DNA of 64,000 nucleotides from Theobroma cacao (Eukaryota; Streptophyta; Magnoliopsida; Malvales; Malvaceae). Positions 12,601 through 25,656 of the stretch are shown in pieces (the stretch's first letter is position 1; every line of letters begins with the position of its first letter). The notes under the pieces are model-generated. The model was given only the letters and a program-made list of their open reading frames with translations, was not told the DNA's origin and did not search any database. The position numbers and the translations under genes were made by a program. The DNA is taken from assembly GCF_000208745.1 (NCBI RefSeq), contig NC_030851.1, forward strand, positions 32,119,834 through 32,183,833. The letters are read 5' to 3'.

Positions 12601-13264
12601 AATGGCCACATGAAAAGGAAGAAAACAAAGAAAGGCAGTTACGGTACTTTCAATAAAAGGTAATATAAAAACATGAAGAAGCCAAAACGATACGGCAGAT
12701 TCCACGATCTGACAGAAGAGGAGAAACTTCCACTGTTCCATAACTCTCTTTTTTTTATTTATTTTTGGTAGATAACAGGTGCTAGTAAATTTATAAACGT
12801 ACTCATATTTCTCCTTCTTGAAGTGAAGGAAACCGGTTTCGATCCGCTTGACCGGGTCGAACTGGTTGGGGTCGGCAGCTGCCTCTAACTCGGCCGTTAT
12901 CTGCATGATTTTTGCGGCGGCGACGCTTTGGAGATCAGCTTTGTCACTGCAACCGAGGACGCCAACATTAACCAAACCGTTTCAGAGTTACAGTTCAGTG
13001 GAGGTTGTGGGTCCCAGGTTTGGTCCAAACCTTGGCCCCAGTTTCGGACAACGTAACTGAAAAACACGGTTTACCATGTTCGATAAAACCGCGAAAATGA
13101 CGGATAGGGACGGCAGTTATGGCGAAATTACCGTCCCAGAAATCCTTGGCTTTTTCTGTTTTTAAGGTCCGGAACGGAAAGAGAGATGTTAGAAAGACAG
13201 CACTGTAATACCTGAGAAGCTTCGACAAAGCTGCAATCGCCTCCTCGTATGACTCGCTTCCCAT
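9621..13264 (-). CDS. Beta-carbonic anhydrase, cytosolic type
   Basis: Interconverts CO2 and bicarbonate using a zinc ion. Coding exons (minus strand): 13264-13212, 12946-12803, 12355-12307, 11592-11476, 11328-11275, 10784-10699, 10014-9909, 9785-9621. All junctions are GT-AG and the joined frame gives 257 aa, the usual length of plant beta-CA isoforms without a transit peptide. The zinc site is present: CSDSR with following SHILDF (exon 4) and [12 protein letters not shown] (exon 6). The C-terminal block [15 protein letters not shown] is typical of the plant clade. The N-terminus [17 protein letters not shown] has no targeting signal, so cytosol (possibly plasma-membrane associated, as for Arabidopsis CA4) is inferred. 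Residues FL replace the common YM before VFACSDSR. An acceptor-like site near 13278 suggests a 5' UTR intron. An alternative upstream exon encoding a plastid transit peptide was not seen. Very confident on family; the exact paralogue (CA2/CA4 type) is not settled. Confidence 0.96.
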
Positions 13265-13761
13265 GTCTTCTTCTTTCTGTTAGCTCAAAAAAGAAATCAA
13301 AATTTCACAATTATTTCTCGAAATGGATACAATTCTAAATATTTATTATCGTGATCTGACACGTTAAATTAATTCCGGGAAATCCATGAACGTTAACTCC
13401 GATGAAACAAAAGCCGAAGAGAAGTGAAAAAGAGAGAGAGAGAGAGAGAGAGCAAACTAAAGCAAATCAGAAAATCAAGCCAGTTAGAAGAAAAGAAAGG
13501 AATGGAAAGGTGAAGCTGTAGATGAAGGTGATCTGAATCGGGATCAACGCAGAAACAAGATTAAAAAGCTGTGAACAGTTTTGGTAAAAGACGAATCATT
13601 GTCTTTGCGAACCTTTTCTTTTACAAACTTTGAGATTCTTCTTTCTGGTTCTGAATTTGGGTAGGACTAAACTAAAGGAGAATTCACCAACCTGATAAGT
13701 TGATAATCACTCTTTTTCACGATATCAGGTACTTTATAGCTTCTGCTACAGATTGGCGCCC

Positions 13762-13769
13762 TATTTATA
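13762..13769 (-). promoter_or_regulatory. TATA box of the carbonic anhydrase gene
   Basis: TATAAATA on the minus strand, about 500 bp before the ATG. Transcription would start near 13730-13740, giving a long leader that contains a CT-rich stretch (13433-13453) and probably one intron. Inferred from motif and position. Confidence 0.7.
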
Positions 13770-14140
13770 CTAGCTTATTAATTACCATGGTAGATGAAGT
13801 AACCCGAGGTTAGCTGTAGGGGATGGTTAAGTTCTAAAAAAAAAATGAAAGGAAAGTTTGTTTTCATTACATTAGACAGGAGCGGTGGACGCGTTAGGCC
13901 TGTGTTTGTCTGTGGTAAGCAAAATTGGCAGTCTACGAGGAGAAGCGGTACGGTGTTGCCTGGTGTAGGGAGGGATTTACTGACTCTGGTCCTTTGGATT
14001 GGTTCAAATTTCAAAGATCGGTGATCGGATGGTAATACGACTTATTCCTAAAGAAGGGCACATCTCTTTAGAAATAAGTGAGCAGCGTCCATCGGAAGCT
14101 CCGGCTGGCTAAGTCAAATAAGACGACGTGGGAGGGCCGC

Positions 14141-14146
14141 CACGTG
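14141..14146. promoter_or_regulatory. G-box (CACGTG) in the carbonic anhydrase promoter
   Basis: CCACGTGG at 14140-14147, about 370 bp upstream of the TATA box, with a second ACGT core (GACGTG) at 14124-14129. G-boxes bind bZIP and bHLH/PIF factors and are common in light- or ABA-regulated genes. Function here is inferred. Confidence 0.5.
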
Positions 14147-14699
14147 GTGGGATTTGCGAAGGTGACGACAACTGAAATTGATTAATCTCTTTATTATTGT
14201 TTATTAGGCCACAGTGTTATTTATTTCTTGGTCAAAGGAAAAAGTTTATTTATTTCATGATTAATGATTTTTTTATGGGTATTATCCACAGATCTACAAC
14301 TACAGCTTAGATTCCTCTCCCGTTTAATGAAAGGTTTAGACAATTTTATTGAATATGATATTGTCATTATTTAGCAAGTTGTATGTGGTTCAACAATTAA
14401 ATAGATGCAACACAACAACAATTTTTTATATCTCATAACTAATAATTTAGACTTTTATTATTTAACCATTTTTATATCTCATAATTTTCAAGTTTATTAA
14501 GATAATATATTACTTAATTGGGTAACTTCAAAGAGTACCCTAAGTTCATCAGCAAAATCTTACTTCAAATACTACTATAATAGTAATATTTTTACTAAAA
14601 TAATATGTTCAATATATAGTGTCAAATACAACTGAGTGTACATGTGAGAAAAATGACTTTGCATTCTTGTTTTAAAAAAAAAGGGGTAGGACATAGAAA

Positions 14700-15730
14700 T
14701 CTATAACATAAGTAAAAGGGGCTTCCACACTTGGTCATGTTTGTGGCTTCTTCTATTGACATGTGATTTTTTTTTTTATATAATTGAGAGATGAGGGAAT
14801 TCGAATCTTACTCTTTAAGTAGGGAGATCATGCACCAACTAATGAACCAAATGTTTTTTAGGCAAGCATGTGGTTAAATTAAAATAGTTGATTAAAAAGG
14901 AATTTTGAGATGATTTTTGTGGAGTCGGTTGCATTAGGATTGTCAACAGGGGATTTTTTCTCTTTAGCTTTTGAAGAGGGTTTTCCCACATTGAGTAATA
15001 GTGTTTTGGTTTACAGGAAATTGAAGCTAACAATGCTTTCATGTATTAAGAAATATATATTTTTTTAAAATATAATATAAAAATAAAATTTTTTAATGAA
15101 TATTTGTGGATTTCATCCAAGTTTGACGTGAAACAAATTTTTAATTTTTAATTTTTAATGAGACATGATAAGATTCACAAGGTGGATTAATTCTAAATAA
15201 TTTTAAATGCATGAGATAAAAAAAGTTTTAATTAAAATCGAAGATCATTTAGAAAATTTCATCATTAAAACTAAAAAAAAATTAATAGGTATAATTAACA
15301 TTCCTTTTATTTTGACTTTCAAAAAATATTCATTTTATTTTAATAATTTTATTGTATCAATTATGTTGCTTATCAATAATTACTTTTAAAATATTATATT
15401 TTCTCAATATGAATTTGATTTTACTATTAGAATCATGTAATTAGCAAAATATGATTATATCAACATTAGCATATATTAAGATCTAAAAAATCAAATGTTT
15501 TCAAAAAAAATTATTTAAATAAAAAATTTTGCTTAATAAGAGAAGAGAAAATATTTAAATTTTTTCTAAATAATTATTTTTAAATTATCATTACAACTAT
15601 TATTATAGTATTTTTAAATTTCAAATTATTTCTCCTTAATTATTTTTATTTTTATTTATAATATTATGTAATTTTAAATTATTTTTAATAAAAATATTTA
15701 ACACCCACGCGAAGCGGTGCACCACTCTAG
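14700..15730 (+). mobile_element. Non-autonomous Helitron, about 1.03 kb
   Basis: The 5' end TCTATAACATAAG follows a host A (14699). The 3' end is CTAG (15727-15730) followed by a host T (15731). Eleven bases before the CTAG end lies a short GC-rich hairpin, CACC...GCGAAGC..GGTG (15702-15719), in otherwise very AT-rich DNA. TC start, CTRR end, terminal hairpin and insertion between A and T are the standard Helitron features. The opening block, including TTCCACACTTGG and TATTGACATGTG, looks like a known plant Helitron leader. There is no RepHel gene, so movement would need helicase from elsewhere. The filler between is AT-rich and I recognise no captured gene. Confidence 0.75.
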
Positions 15731-18700
15731 TATAAGAAAGAAGATGATTGACTACTCCTTTAAAGGATTTAATTTTATGATTGTTCCTTTTCTATCTTCT
15801 CTTAGTATTCAAAGGCTTTTATTTATTTATTATTTATTTCATAGCAATGGAGGATTTGTTCTCAAACTTAAATGGAGTACTAACCCCTGGTCAACTAGAG
15901 TCTTATTTTGAGTGCTTGAAGGAAGATGGTTGATCCTGCTACCTTTAAGATAGATAAAAATTAACTAGAAAAGAGAAAATGATGTAGATAAATTTTGATC
16001 TTGTATTTTTCTTCAAACTGTTTGTGTCAATCTATAATAAAATAATATCTCCACTACCAAAAAATAGTAGAGAGGATTTTTTCTCAGCAAGAATCCTTTT
16101 TTTATTAAAAAATATTGAAGATGTCTATTTCTTCATTAATTATGTTGATGGACATACATTCAAGTAATTTATGATTTAAATTTTAATAGCCTTAAATTGA
16201 GTAAAAAGATAGATGAAAATTAATTAAAAAATGAAGTGGACAAAATCTTGATTTTAGTTTTTTTTTTAAAGAAATACATATATCAGTTTATGATAAAAGT
16301 AATGAAAATATATATTCATTACTTTTTAGTAACGGAAAAAAGCCTTTGTTAGCTAGCTTTGGTTAGTAAGCTGGCAACTTGGTCAGTCGGGACGTGCACG
16401 TCATCATAGAATGATTTTGCACCGATCGAGGTTCAGCCAAACAAATTTACAAGCATTTTACATTTATGTTGATGGTGTTAATAGTTTTGGTAATACAAAA
16501 CTTTTTCCATCATTATTTATTAAGATTGAAAGTAAAGCTTCATAAAACATAATCATATGTTTTTTTATTAAAAAAACTATTTTTCCTTTTAAAAATAACG
16601 AATTTGTGGTAGAATGAAAGAGAAAAAAATGCTAGTGAAAAGGGAAAATTTGATAAATTTATTTAATAATTTGAAATTCAAAAAAAAATTAAAAGAAGAT
16701 AAAATCAAATCAAATCCAAAACTGAAATTCATACCTTAATTTATAATAAAGGCAAATCACAATATTTATCATTGTTAATAATATAATAATTCTTATTATT
16801 TGATTTAAATTTTGTATAATTTCCTTAAATATTCCTTTTTATATAATAAATACATTCTTATAATGCAAGTGGAGGTTAACAATGACTGGTGCATGTACAG
16901 ACTTCACTATCTCAACGTAAAAACTGTTAAACGTTGTCTTTGAATTATCATTATTTAGATGTGAGAAACGACAAAGTGGTTTCTACGTCCCCTTACTGCC
17001 ACTAAAATATTTCCCTTGAAGCTAACTTCTCCAGCACCACCACTGGCAGTGAGGAATATAATTAATGAAGACAATTCTGAACCATAAATTATTGAGCTTC
17101 AAAAATGGACCTAGGCATATGCATGACCATATATTTCTCACAGCACTGAGGTAATATTGGAATGCAACCCATAGACCAAAAAGTACATGGTCGCTATGAT
17201 TCTCTCTAATTGAGTGGTCAAAATTTCTAATCCAAATGAGGCCAGATATTTAAGTATTTCCACTTCAACCTTTTAACCAATTGCAGCGATCCTTCTTTAG
17301 CTTTCTAAACCAGTTCAGCCCTACCCCAGAGAACGCTCCCGAGGGTTGAATTTAAGAAAAGCCTGCTCCACAAAGGTTAATTTCTGAAGTAGTAGTGCCA
17401 GTGCATGACTATTGGCTCACTTTCACAATCTCAAAATTCTTGACCCTTCGCAAGTTTACTATTTGCACTCTTGATTACTTTTGCCGCTGATTTATTTAAT
17501 TTTTTAATTAACACAGTTTTAATTATTGCAAATATAAAAGGGCTTGGTGAGCTGTCTATGGAAACTATTCCCTAGTATGAATAGTTTTATATATATTTGC
17601 CATCGCCAGCTTAGACTTGCTTTATGTTTTAACAACTGTTTTCCAGTCTCAACATTTTGCTAATCTTTGAATAATAATAGTAATAAGTTGAAGAGAAGAC
17701 TACTTGTCTTTGTTTGAAGAAAATGAATTTCAAAAACAAAGAAAATCAAACTTACTTACCAGCATTTCAAAAATTAACTCCTAACATTGCCAAATAATAT
17801 CTTGCCACTATCATTGTCAATAAGGCCTAGTCTCGAGTTCCATCGAATGTGAGTTTGAGATTTAATCCAATTTTATATTAAATTTATCTAATTATATATA
17901 GAATGATTTGTATTAGGACGCATCCAAAATGATATTGAAATGCCAAAAAACATTTGCAATTGGTAAGAAAGGATTAATGCAAAAGTAAGATATGATCTTA
18001 CCGAGACCTTTGCCGAACAACATAGCAGCATACACTTACTAAATCTTCCAGCCATGGGTTTTTCTCTTCGGGTTCAATTCACTCCCCTGTTTTATCAGAC
18101 AGATTCAAACTAATGAACACAGTGGGAAAGAGAGAGATCCAAAAATAATGAACTTTTGACGTTACTTTCAGGGGGGTCCTTAAAAAAATATTGTTGTGGA
18201 GGTGCAAATAATGATGAGACTTTCAGAGGTTACATATAATCATTGTTGACGATTAGGCCACACTCACCCACCGACCTCGTTACCTAAAACTTGTCATCAA
18301 ATTCAGAATTATAATAATAATGTCAAGTGACAAATAAATGAATTTAAAAATGGGGAAAAGATTTAGAGACCCATTTATATCAACAGTAAGGCCCCTTGAT
18401 TGATAGTGGTGGCTCCTGCATACGCTCACGGGACAAATCACTAAACAGAAGATAGAGGAAAGAAGAGTTATTCACATTTTTTATTCCCTCTCCTAATCGC
18501 TCTCATACTCTTTCAATATTCCTTCGTGTTCTTGTTTTCTTAGTCTGTTTACGGAACATGTAAGGGGTTCACCAAGTCTAAAGACAACTACACCAACAAG
18601 CACCTTGTCTGACATTAACTATGGGGATTAATAATTAGTACTTAGTCTTCAAACTTTAAACAATAAATGAAAGGGAGAGAATTGAAGAGAGAAAGTACCA

Positions 18701-19179
18701 ATTACTTGTATGGAAATAACTTGGGAGGGTGGAAGTGAGGTCAGCAACAATGGGCACCTTTTTCGATTTCTCCAATAGGCTGTGTGTCTAAGAAGGGAGG
18801 TGGGTGGCGTTGCATTCGGAAAGGTGGGATGGGAATTTCATTTGACCAGGACAAATCGGGATAATGTGTAAAGAGCCCAGGGCATGAGAAAGTAGGAGAA
18901 AGAGTCAGTTCAGGGCTTCCCGTTAGATAAAGAAAGGGAAATGTGCGACGACGAGGGCTTCTTCTATCCTTTAATATTATTAAGGATCAGAATCTCATGT
19001 TGGAAAATGCTTCTTAGTTGATGCTCCATCTCTTGTCTCTGTTCTCATTTCTCAGGTCTAGACAGGAGCCGCCAAACCCTCTATATCCCATTTTAACCGT
19101 AAATGTTTTTATCAACATAAAAACGACATATTGCAATTTACGAGACCAATTTCAGTTTGATTTGGAGTAATGATGATTT
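15731..19179. other. Intergenic, 3.4 kb, no gene recognised
   Basis: AT-rich DNA with several poly-A/T runs and no open frame above about 65 codons that makes sense. The part from about 16.9 to 19.1 kb is less AT-rich, but I see no exon with protein similarity, no tRNA and no clear transposon end. It could hold an unrecognised non-coding gene or an old decayed element. Confidence 0.4.
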
Positions 19180-19505
19180 TATTATGAAATATAATAAGAA
19201 AGAACAAGCATGAGACAAAAGTATTAATAAAATAAAAAAAATTTATTTGTATTTATAAATGAGGTAAGGGGTTTATTTATGAGTTAAGAAATTCTCTCAA
19301 GATAAAGATAATGTTAAGAAATTTGATTAGGATGGATTAAATTTTAATTTTAATTTAAATTAATCTACATCTAAATCTAAATATACATAATCAAATTTAA
19401 GAGTTCAAATTAAATTACACTCTTATGTTTGGCCCACTGGGCTATTTGGCCTATCTTGACTATCTAGCATAATATGAATTCTTGAATAGTAACATAATGG
19501 ATATT

Positions 19506-19566
<61 letters not shown>

Positions 19567-19600
19567 CTTTCAACCAAGAATGCCACACATNAATATTAAG

Positions 19601-19660
<60 letters not shown>

Positions 19661-19666
19661 ATAATA
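19180..19666 (-). repeat. 3' LTR of the copia element, enlarged by microsatellites
   Basis: Direct repeat of 33697-33987. Shared blocks include GAAAGAACAAG.ATGAGA, GGATGGATTAAA and GGGYTATTTGGC. Its two ends have mutated (TG to TA; CA to TA). It is 487 bp against 291 bp for the other LTR, mainly because two CA/TA microsatellites have expanded near its right end and some sequence differs near 19230-19310. Confidence 0.85.
19506..19657. repeat. Duplicated (CA)n(TA)n microsatellites
   Basis: Two successive compound microsatellites, 19506-19566 and 19601-19657, each an AC/CA run followed by a long AT/TA run, separated by about 34 bp that include an undetermined base at 19591. The matching spot in the other LTR reads only ATTCACACATACATTC. 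Repeat lengths in such sequence are unreliable in assemblies. Confidence 0.9.
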
Positions 19667-19949
19667 CTCCCATTTGAATGTTCATTATATTGAAAGTATA
19701 TCTCATTAAAACTTTATTAAGAAATAACCTCATGGAAAAAAATATAAGTAAAGGAAAAAGAATACATATTTCTTTTAAAAAATACGCTTTTGAAATATTG
19801 TCTCATTAAAAACCTTATAAAAAAAAACATAGTGGGACAAACCTTGATGAAGAAAAAAAGTATATTGCGTATTTTACTGCCTCCGATGATTGCATTATTT
19901 AAGATCTTTAAACTACACATTTCAATCTTTTGTACCAACTTTTCAAATA

Positions 19950-20761
19950 TTGTAATAGGAAGGGCTTTGATAAATAAATCTACTAGATTGTCACTTAAAC
20001 AAATTTGTTAAACACTAATATCACCTTTTTCTTGGAGATTATAAGTGAAAAAGAATTTTGACAAAATATGTTTTGTCCTATTATCTTTAATGTATTCTTC
20101 TTTTAACTGAGCTATGCACGTGGTATTATTCTCATATAACATTATTGGAATTTCTTTCTTGGTTGACAAACCACACATATCTCAAATATGTTGAGTTATA
20201 GATCTTAATCAGATACATTCACAACTTGCCTCTTGAATTGTTAAAATTTCTACATGATTTGAAAAAGTAGTAACTATAGGTTGTTTTACAAAGCATCATG
20301 AAATAGTTATACCTCCATACGTGAATAAGTAACTTGCTTGGGATTGAGCTTTGTGTGTGTCAGATAAATATCTTGCATTCGTATAACCAATTAAATCTGA
20401 TTTTGATACATTTGAGTAATATGAGTCTATGTTTATTATTCTTCAGAGATATCGAAGTATATGTTTAATTGCATTATAATGTTTTCGAGTTAGAAAAGAA
20501 CTATATCTTACTAGTAAATTTACCGCAAATGATATATTAGGTTATGTATTACTAGCAAGATATATTAGTACTTTGATTGCACTAAGATATAGTACTTCAA
20601 AAGTAAGAAGTTCTTCATCATCCTCATGAAGTCGGAAAGAGTCTTTTTTTCGTGTCTAATGACCTTACAAGCATTAGTGAATTCAATGGATGAGCTTTAT
20701 ATAGAATCATTTTAGCATTTTTGCTATATAATTTTATTAATGGACAAAAATTCTATTTGTC
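19950..20761 (-). pseudogene. Copia pol fragment: end of reverse transcriptase and RNase H
   Basis: On the minus strand, translation with occasional stops gives the C-terminal RT segment AHPLNSLMLVRSLD and LYLSAIKVLIYLAS, then the copia RNase H signature HILRYL, YTNARYLSDTHKAQSQ and SNHVEILTIQEASCE. In copia elements this part copies RNA to DNA and removes the RNA strand. Stops within the reading frame show decay. The fragment joins the RT part at 29825-30450 once the nested insertions are removed. Confidence 0.88.
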
Positions 20762-23700
20762 TGCTAGGAACGACATGTGTTTAGATCATAAGTAGCGAAA
20801 TAAAAAAATTGAATAATTTAACCAACAATATACTTGCCACCACCTATAGATCACCTTGGTTCATTTTAATATGAACCAAACAATAATAGGATAATCAAAA
20901 ATTTTACCTAGCTAGGTGATGTAGTAATCACGATGGCAAATCCTCTTGAAAAGAGAAAGCTTAGCACACTTCGAGGAGGTGAAGAACTCGAGCGACCCAA
21001 GTGTATGGCCTTCAATGGTTTCACACATAATTGCACTTGAACTTTCAGTAAGGTGGGAGCTTTCAACTACTCTTTGTGCTAGCAAAATGGACAATAATTA
21101 TCTTTTTCCTCACACAATCAATGGGCGAACCACACATGAGAATTTCTTCTCTCAAAAATTCTTTTTCAAGGGGGAGGTTAGAGAGTTTACTAACAATTTT
21201 CTGTCTAGGTTTTTTTTTCTCTTTTGTTTTTTTGTTTTTTTGACAACTAGGTTATGTGAGGTGTAGTTAAAAGTGATATTTATATTTAAGTTAAATAACT
21301 CCTTTAATTCCAACTAAGGCCTCAATATTATAACTCTTTATAATATTGGCCCAATACTTAATTAAACCCTTTTAATTAAGTCATTGTAAATTAAAATCAA
21401 ATTAATTTACTTTATTCACCTGCAATTAAGGCTTTAATATTATAATTATTTATAATATTTGCCTAAAACTTAATTAAACTATTTTAATTAAATCTTTTAG
21501 AAGTTAAAAGGCCTAATGTATGATTTAAGTCCAACTTAAATCATCACACTCTTAATTTAATTCATAATGCAACTTATTGTGTGTAACTCATTAGGTTCTT
21601 TACATATTGGCATTGGACTTGAATTGAAATCATAATTAATTAATTTAAATGAATCATATTCATTATAAATTAGTTAATTCAATTCCATAAACCAAGATTG
21701 ACATCTAGCAATGCATTATGGCCACCTAATTGTTAGGAAAGTCAAAAGGTTTTTTGACACCTTTTCAATTTATAGTCTATCAATGTAATTCATTCTTTCA
21801 TCATATATCCCAAAGATGATAAAAGTATGGTGCAGTGTTTACTCTTATTGATCTCCATATTCATTCTTAAGATTAAATGATTACCTCTATTGAGACTTAT
21901 GAAACTCTTTTCATAATCTCAAAGTCACGTTAGCCTAAGACTTCAATAAGCTAATATTAACAAAGAACTATTAAGATATGTCCCCTAAATCACTTGGGGT
22001 GATGATCCTTATCTTGACCACTCATTTACCTTCACATGCTTTATGCTACAACCAACCATATCTTGATTTGGCATCCTTGGTAAGACCCGTAAGGATATGA
22101 TCAAATATATAGCATTCCACATATAAGACAATCTAGTGTCTCAAGTCGAAGGAATATTTACATGATTAATACATGAGAAATATTTGCATAAACATTAGAG
22201 TGAGATACCAAATGCATTTCTCATATCGGGTCATATTTAGTGAACTTGTCCTAAAAACAAGCACTTACATTCTAATTCCTAGTATCTCTATATTGCAACT
22301 TATGAGATTGGTTATATCACGACCTGAAACTCCCATCGAACCCGTGACAACCGTCGCGATGTCCCGATAGACATTCATTACTTAGAATGCCAATCAAAAC
22401 CTCGCAAAGCTTAACATCAGTTTTTGCACCTCCCATATGAGCAACAGTTGTTAAGTATCATGTTTTGAGAGATTATAAACTATTTCCAAATCAAAACAAT
22501 AGAAAAATAATTTTTTCTCACAGGGGTATTTTGGTCATTTTTCCTTAAAAATCTTGAAACCAGCTAAAAATGTAGTATGCGAGTGGAAAACACATATTTC
22601 ACAATCAAAAATAAGTTTAGATGTCTAAAACATTCATTTAAAGTGAAACTATAACTATTTGAATATAATAAAAATATTCAATAAAATATTCTATTTTCTT
22701 ATAAAACAATATTTATAGAGTTCTCGGTAAATAATTTTTATAGCTAAAAAGCTAAATAAATTCATACATACTGTAATACAGATAACCAAAGCATAAGATT
22801 TAATTTACAGTGACATGTGGGCTTACGAACGACCAAAAGTATCAAAAGCGGTAAACCTACAGTTTTTGAGGATGCAAGTCCAACTGTAGTCCTCAACAAA
22901 GTGAGCTATCTACCAACTATTCTGAGCCTAAAATGGGTGGAAGGAGGGTGGTGAGATTATATAATCCCAGTGAGTAAACAAATATCATCTAAAATATCTA
23001 AAGCCGAGTAAATGGAGACAGATAAAAATAGATTATCATACTGTAATTCATCACCTTTCAACTCATTTCAACCAAATAAAATCAATTCATATAAATCGAG
23101 TATTCAACATGGCTTATGAATTTCTTAAAACTTTGGCTCGTGCAAAAATCATTCACATACTCAGTTATCAAGGATACCTTAGCTTGAGGCTATCCCAACT
23201 GAGTCCGCCAATGCTGTTAAAAAGTCATGTACGCATAAATCATGTTTTTATTTTGAAAACATAGTCGTTCCTTGGCGTTGGCTGAGTTCACCCTCACGTG
23301 GTGGTTTGGCGTGAAGTGAACTCTAAAGTTGTACCTCGGGAGTTATCTTATACTCCTCTCCGACCGAGGTAAGAATATAACAAGGTTACGGTGCCCCTCT
23401 AATAGGTTGGTCCACAGAACCCGCCCACTGCAGCAAGCTAAACCCACCAATTCAATAAATCTCAACCGCATGACATGACAATTATATCACAATCCAGCCT
23501 CTCAAGGCTAAATACATAGTTCATATATTTCAACACAAATACCAATTCAGCCATTCATGCAATTATTGTCATAAGCCATTCGATTCAAACCATGAATTTA
23601 CAACATATGAAAACAGTCTCCAATTACTCTATTTTCAAACCATCATTCAATTTCAAGACAATATTATAAAATCATTTCATTAAATCACATTTTAATTACA

Positions 23701-25629
23701 AAACACAAAGATTTACCATTTAACTCATTTTCCATAAAATTACAAAATCGGATAAAAACCACTTTAGATAATTAAGATGATAGTAAGGTTAATCACTATT
23801 TCGGGAGTCGAATTCCAAGTACTCCGATTCTTGATCCTCAAGTACTATCTCTTTACTTTTGCCAAAAAGCTCACCACCTAGACATAATGCACAATAAGCC
23901 ATTTACTACATTTGTGCTAATTGTTATAAAACCAATTCAGGCTCTATACTAATGCATGAAATGGAATGCAAATTGTTCAGATTATCGTCTAAACACGGTG
24001 TTCTACACAAATTCAATTGTGTACCTAAATAAAATGGTATTGGCCTAATTCGATCTATCACCCAATTAATTGGCCAATACGTCCAATTCAACTCCAAATA
24101 ATTCCATTTTTCTCCCAATACTCTAAATCATCAAACACAAATTAAATAACTTGAAATATGACAGAATCATCCTCACATTTTCTCTTGAAAAATTCGACCA
24201 TGGTGGGTGCATCAACACTATAATTTTTCAAGCTTGATTCTCACACCATAAATCACTAATTCCTAACCAAATCACTTGAAATAAAATCAAAATCATCATC
24301 AATATTCCACATGGAGAATTCGGCCAATGATGGGTGATGGAAGAACATGAATTTTTCTTGCTTGATTTTCATGTTACACATCACCAATCAACTAAAAACA
24401 CTAAAATACATTAAAATCTAACCAAAACAATCATCAAAATCTCTCTCTAAGTGTTTGGCCAGCAAGAGACCCATCATAAAATCATGTGATTCAACCATGG
24501 AAAATGCAAAAGAATGTATAGGAAAGGTAGATTACAAGTCAAAATCAAGAAATTTTACCTTTGATTGCTTGATTATTTGAAATCCACCAATTTTCTCTTG
24601 AATTTTCACCCTAGGGTTCTTGTTCTTTCTTTTCTTCCTATGTTCTTGCTTTGGCCGGCCATAATGAAGAGAAATGGGCTGATTTTGTGCTAATTTAAAA
24701 GGAAAATAATAAAGAAATAAAGCTTGACACTTGTCACCTTACCATTGGTCTATTTTTAAATTCTTAACTATTAAACTTTCTTTCTTCACCACATAAAATC
24801 CTTCAATTATCCATAATAATATTGGGTAAAATCCATGTGCTGGAAAAGTGTTGGGTGGTGTAAAATTACAATTTTGCCCCTAGGGTGGCAAAATGACTAT
24901 TTTACCCTTACGCTCGAAAAAATGCTGGAATTAAAATTCTTCACTTCTCAAACTCAAATTATACTGCAAATGATCAATCTTAGTCAAAAATTTCATCCAA
25001 CACTCACATCTTAACCTCGAGTGGCAAAATGACCATTTTGCCTATAAGTCATGAAAATTCTAATTTGACTCCAAATCGATCCTTGAACTCCGAATCACCA
25101 TTTTAAGTCATTCTAGGGTTTTAAAATTCTCAATTTCATCTTAAAATCTTTATTTAGACTAGTTTGAGGCTTAATTCAACTTAATTGTACCATTTAGTAT
25201 ATTGCCGTCCTTTAACGATTTTTGAGGTACCCAAATAACCAAACATGCATTCTTATTTAAGAATGGAATAATAAACATATTGTAGAGCTGGGCTTGACAG
25301 GTTACTTATTTCTTAAGTAAGGAATATATAATGTACCAATCTCTAATCATCATTAATGTCCAATCTCAATGATACATTGACCACGAACATTTAGAGATTA
25401 TGCTTTGATACATGGAGATCTCATAATTGTAACCCGTTACAATTCTCTTACAAAGCATATTAATCTCATAGACTTCATCTAATAGACTTATAACCTTTAT
25501 AATTAATCTCATGAAAAACTCTTGTTAACTCTATAGCTTTCAACTCAATCCCCGTGTGTTGAAATGACAAAAGAAAATGATCAAAATTCATTTAAGTCTT
25601 AGAACATCAAGTCTAAACATTCCCTAACA
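20762..25629 (-). mobile_element. Second copia-type LTR (solo or truncated), interrupted
   Basis: Two pieces, 20762-22309 and 25305-25629, separated by the solo LTR at 22315-25299 and its duplicated GGTTA. On the minus strand the joined sequence (about 1.87 kb) begins TGTTAGGGAATG (25629 downward) and ends near TTCCTAGCA (20762). That is the form of a plant copia LTR ending just before a tRNA-primed site. No internal region is attached. I could not find a convincing 5-bp duplication at its ends, so it may be a truncated LTR rather than a clean solo LTR. The right boundary is better supported than the left. Confidence 0.6.
22315..25299 (-). mobile_element. Solo LTR A (probable Ty3/gypsy), 2.99 kb
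   Basis: Flanked by a perfect 5-bp target duplication, GGTTA (22310-22314 and 25300-25304). On the minus strand it starts TGTCAAGCCC and ends GGTCGTGATA, the final CA mutated to TA. It matches the solo LTR at 25657-28612 along nearly its whole length in inverted orientation. No gag or pol is present. A terminal GTCGTGACA and a length near 3 kb are typical of some gypsy (Del/Tekay-like) families, but that placement is inference because no coding region remains. Confidence 0.85.
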
Positions 25630-25656
25630 CTTTCAAATGAGTTTGAAAAGAAAAAC

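Noticed and set aside
19482..19664. Open frame of His-Thr and Ile-Tyr repeats
   Set aside because: It is the translation of CA/TA microsatellites and crosses an undetermined base.
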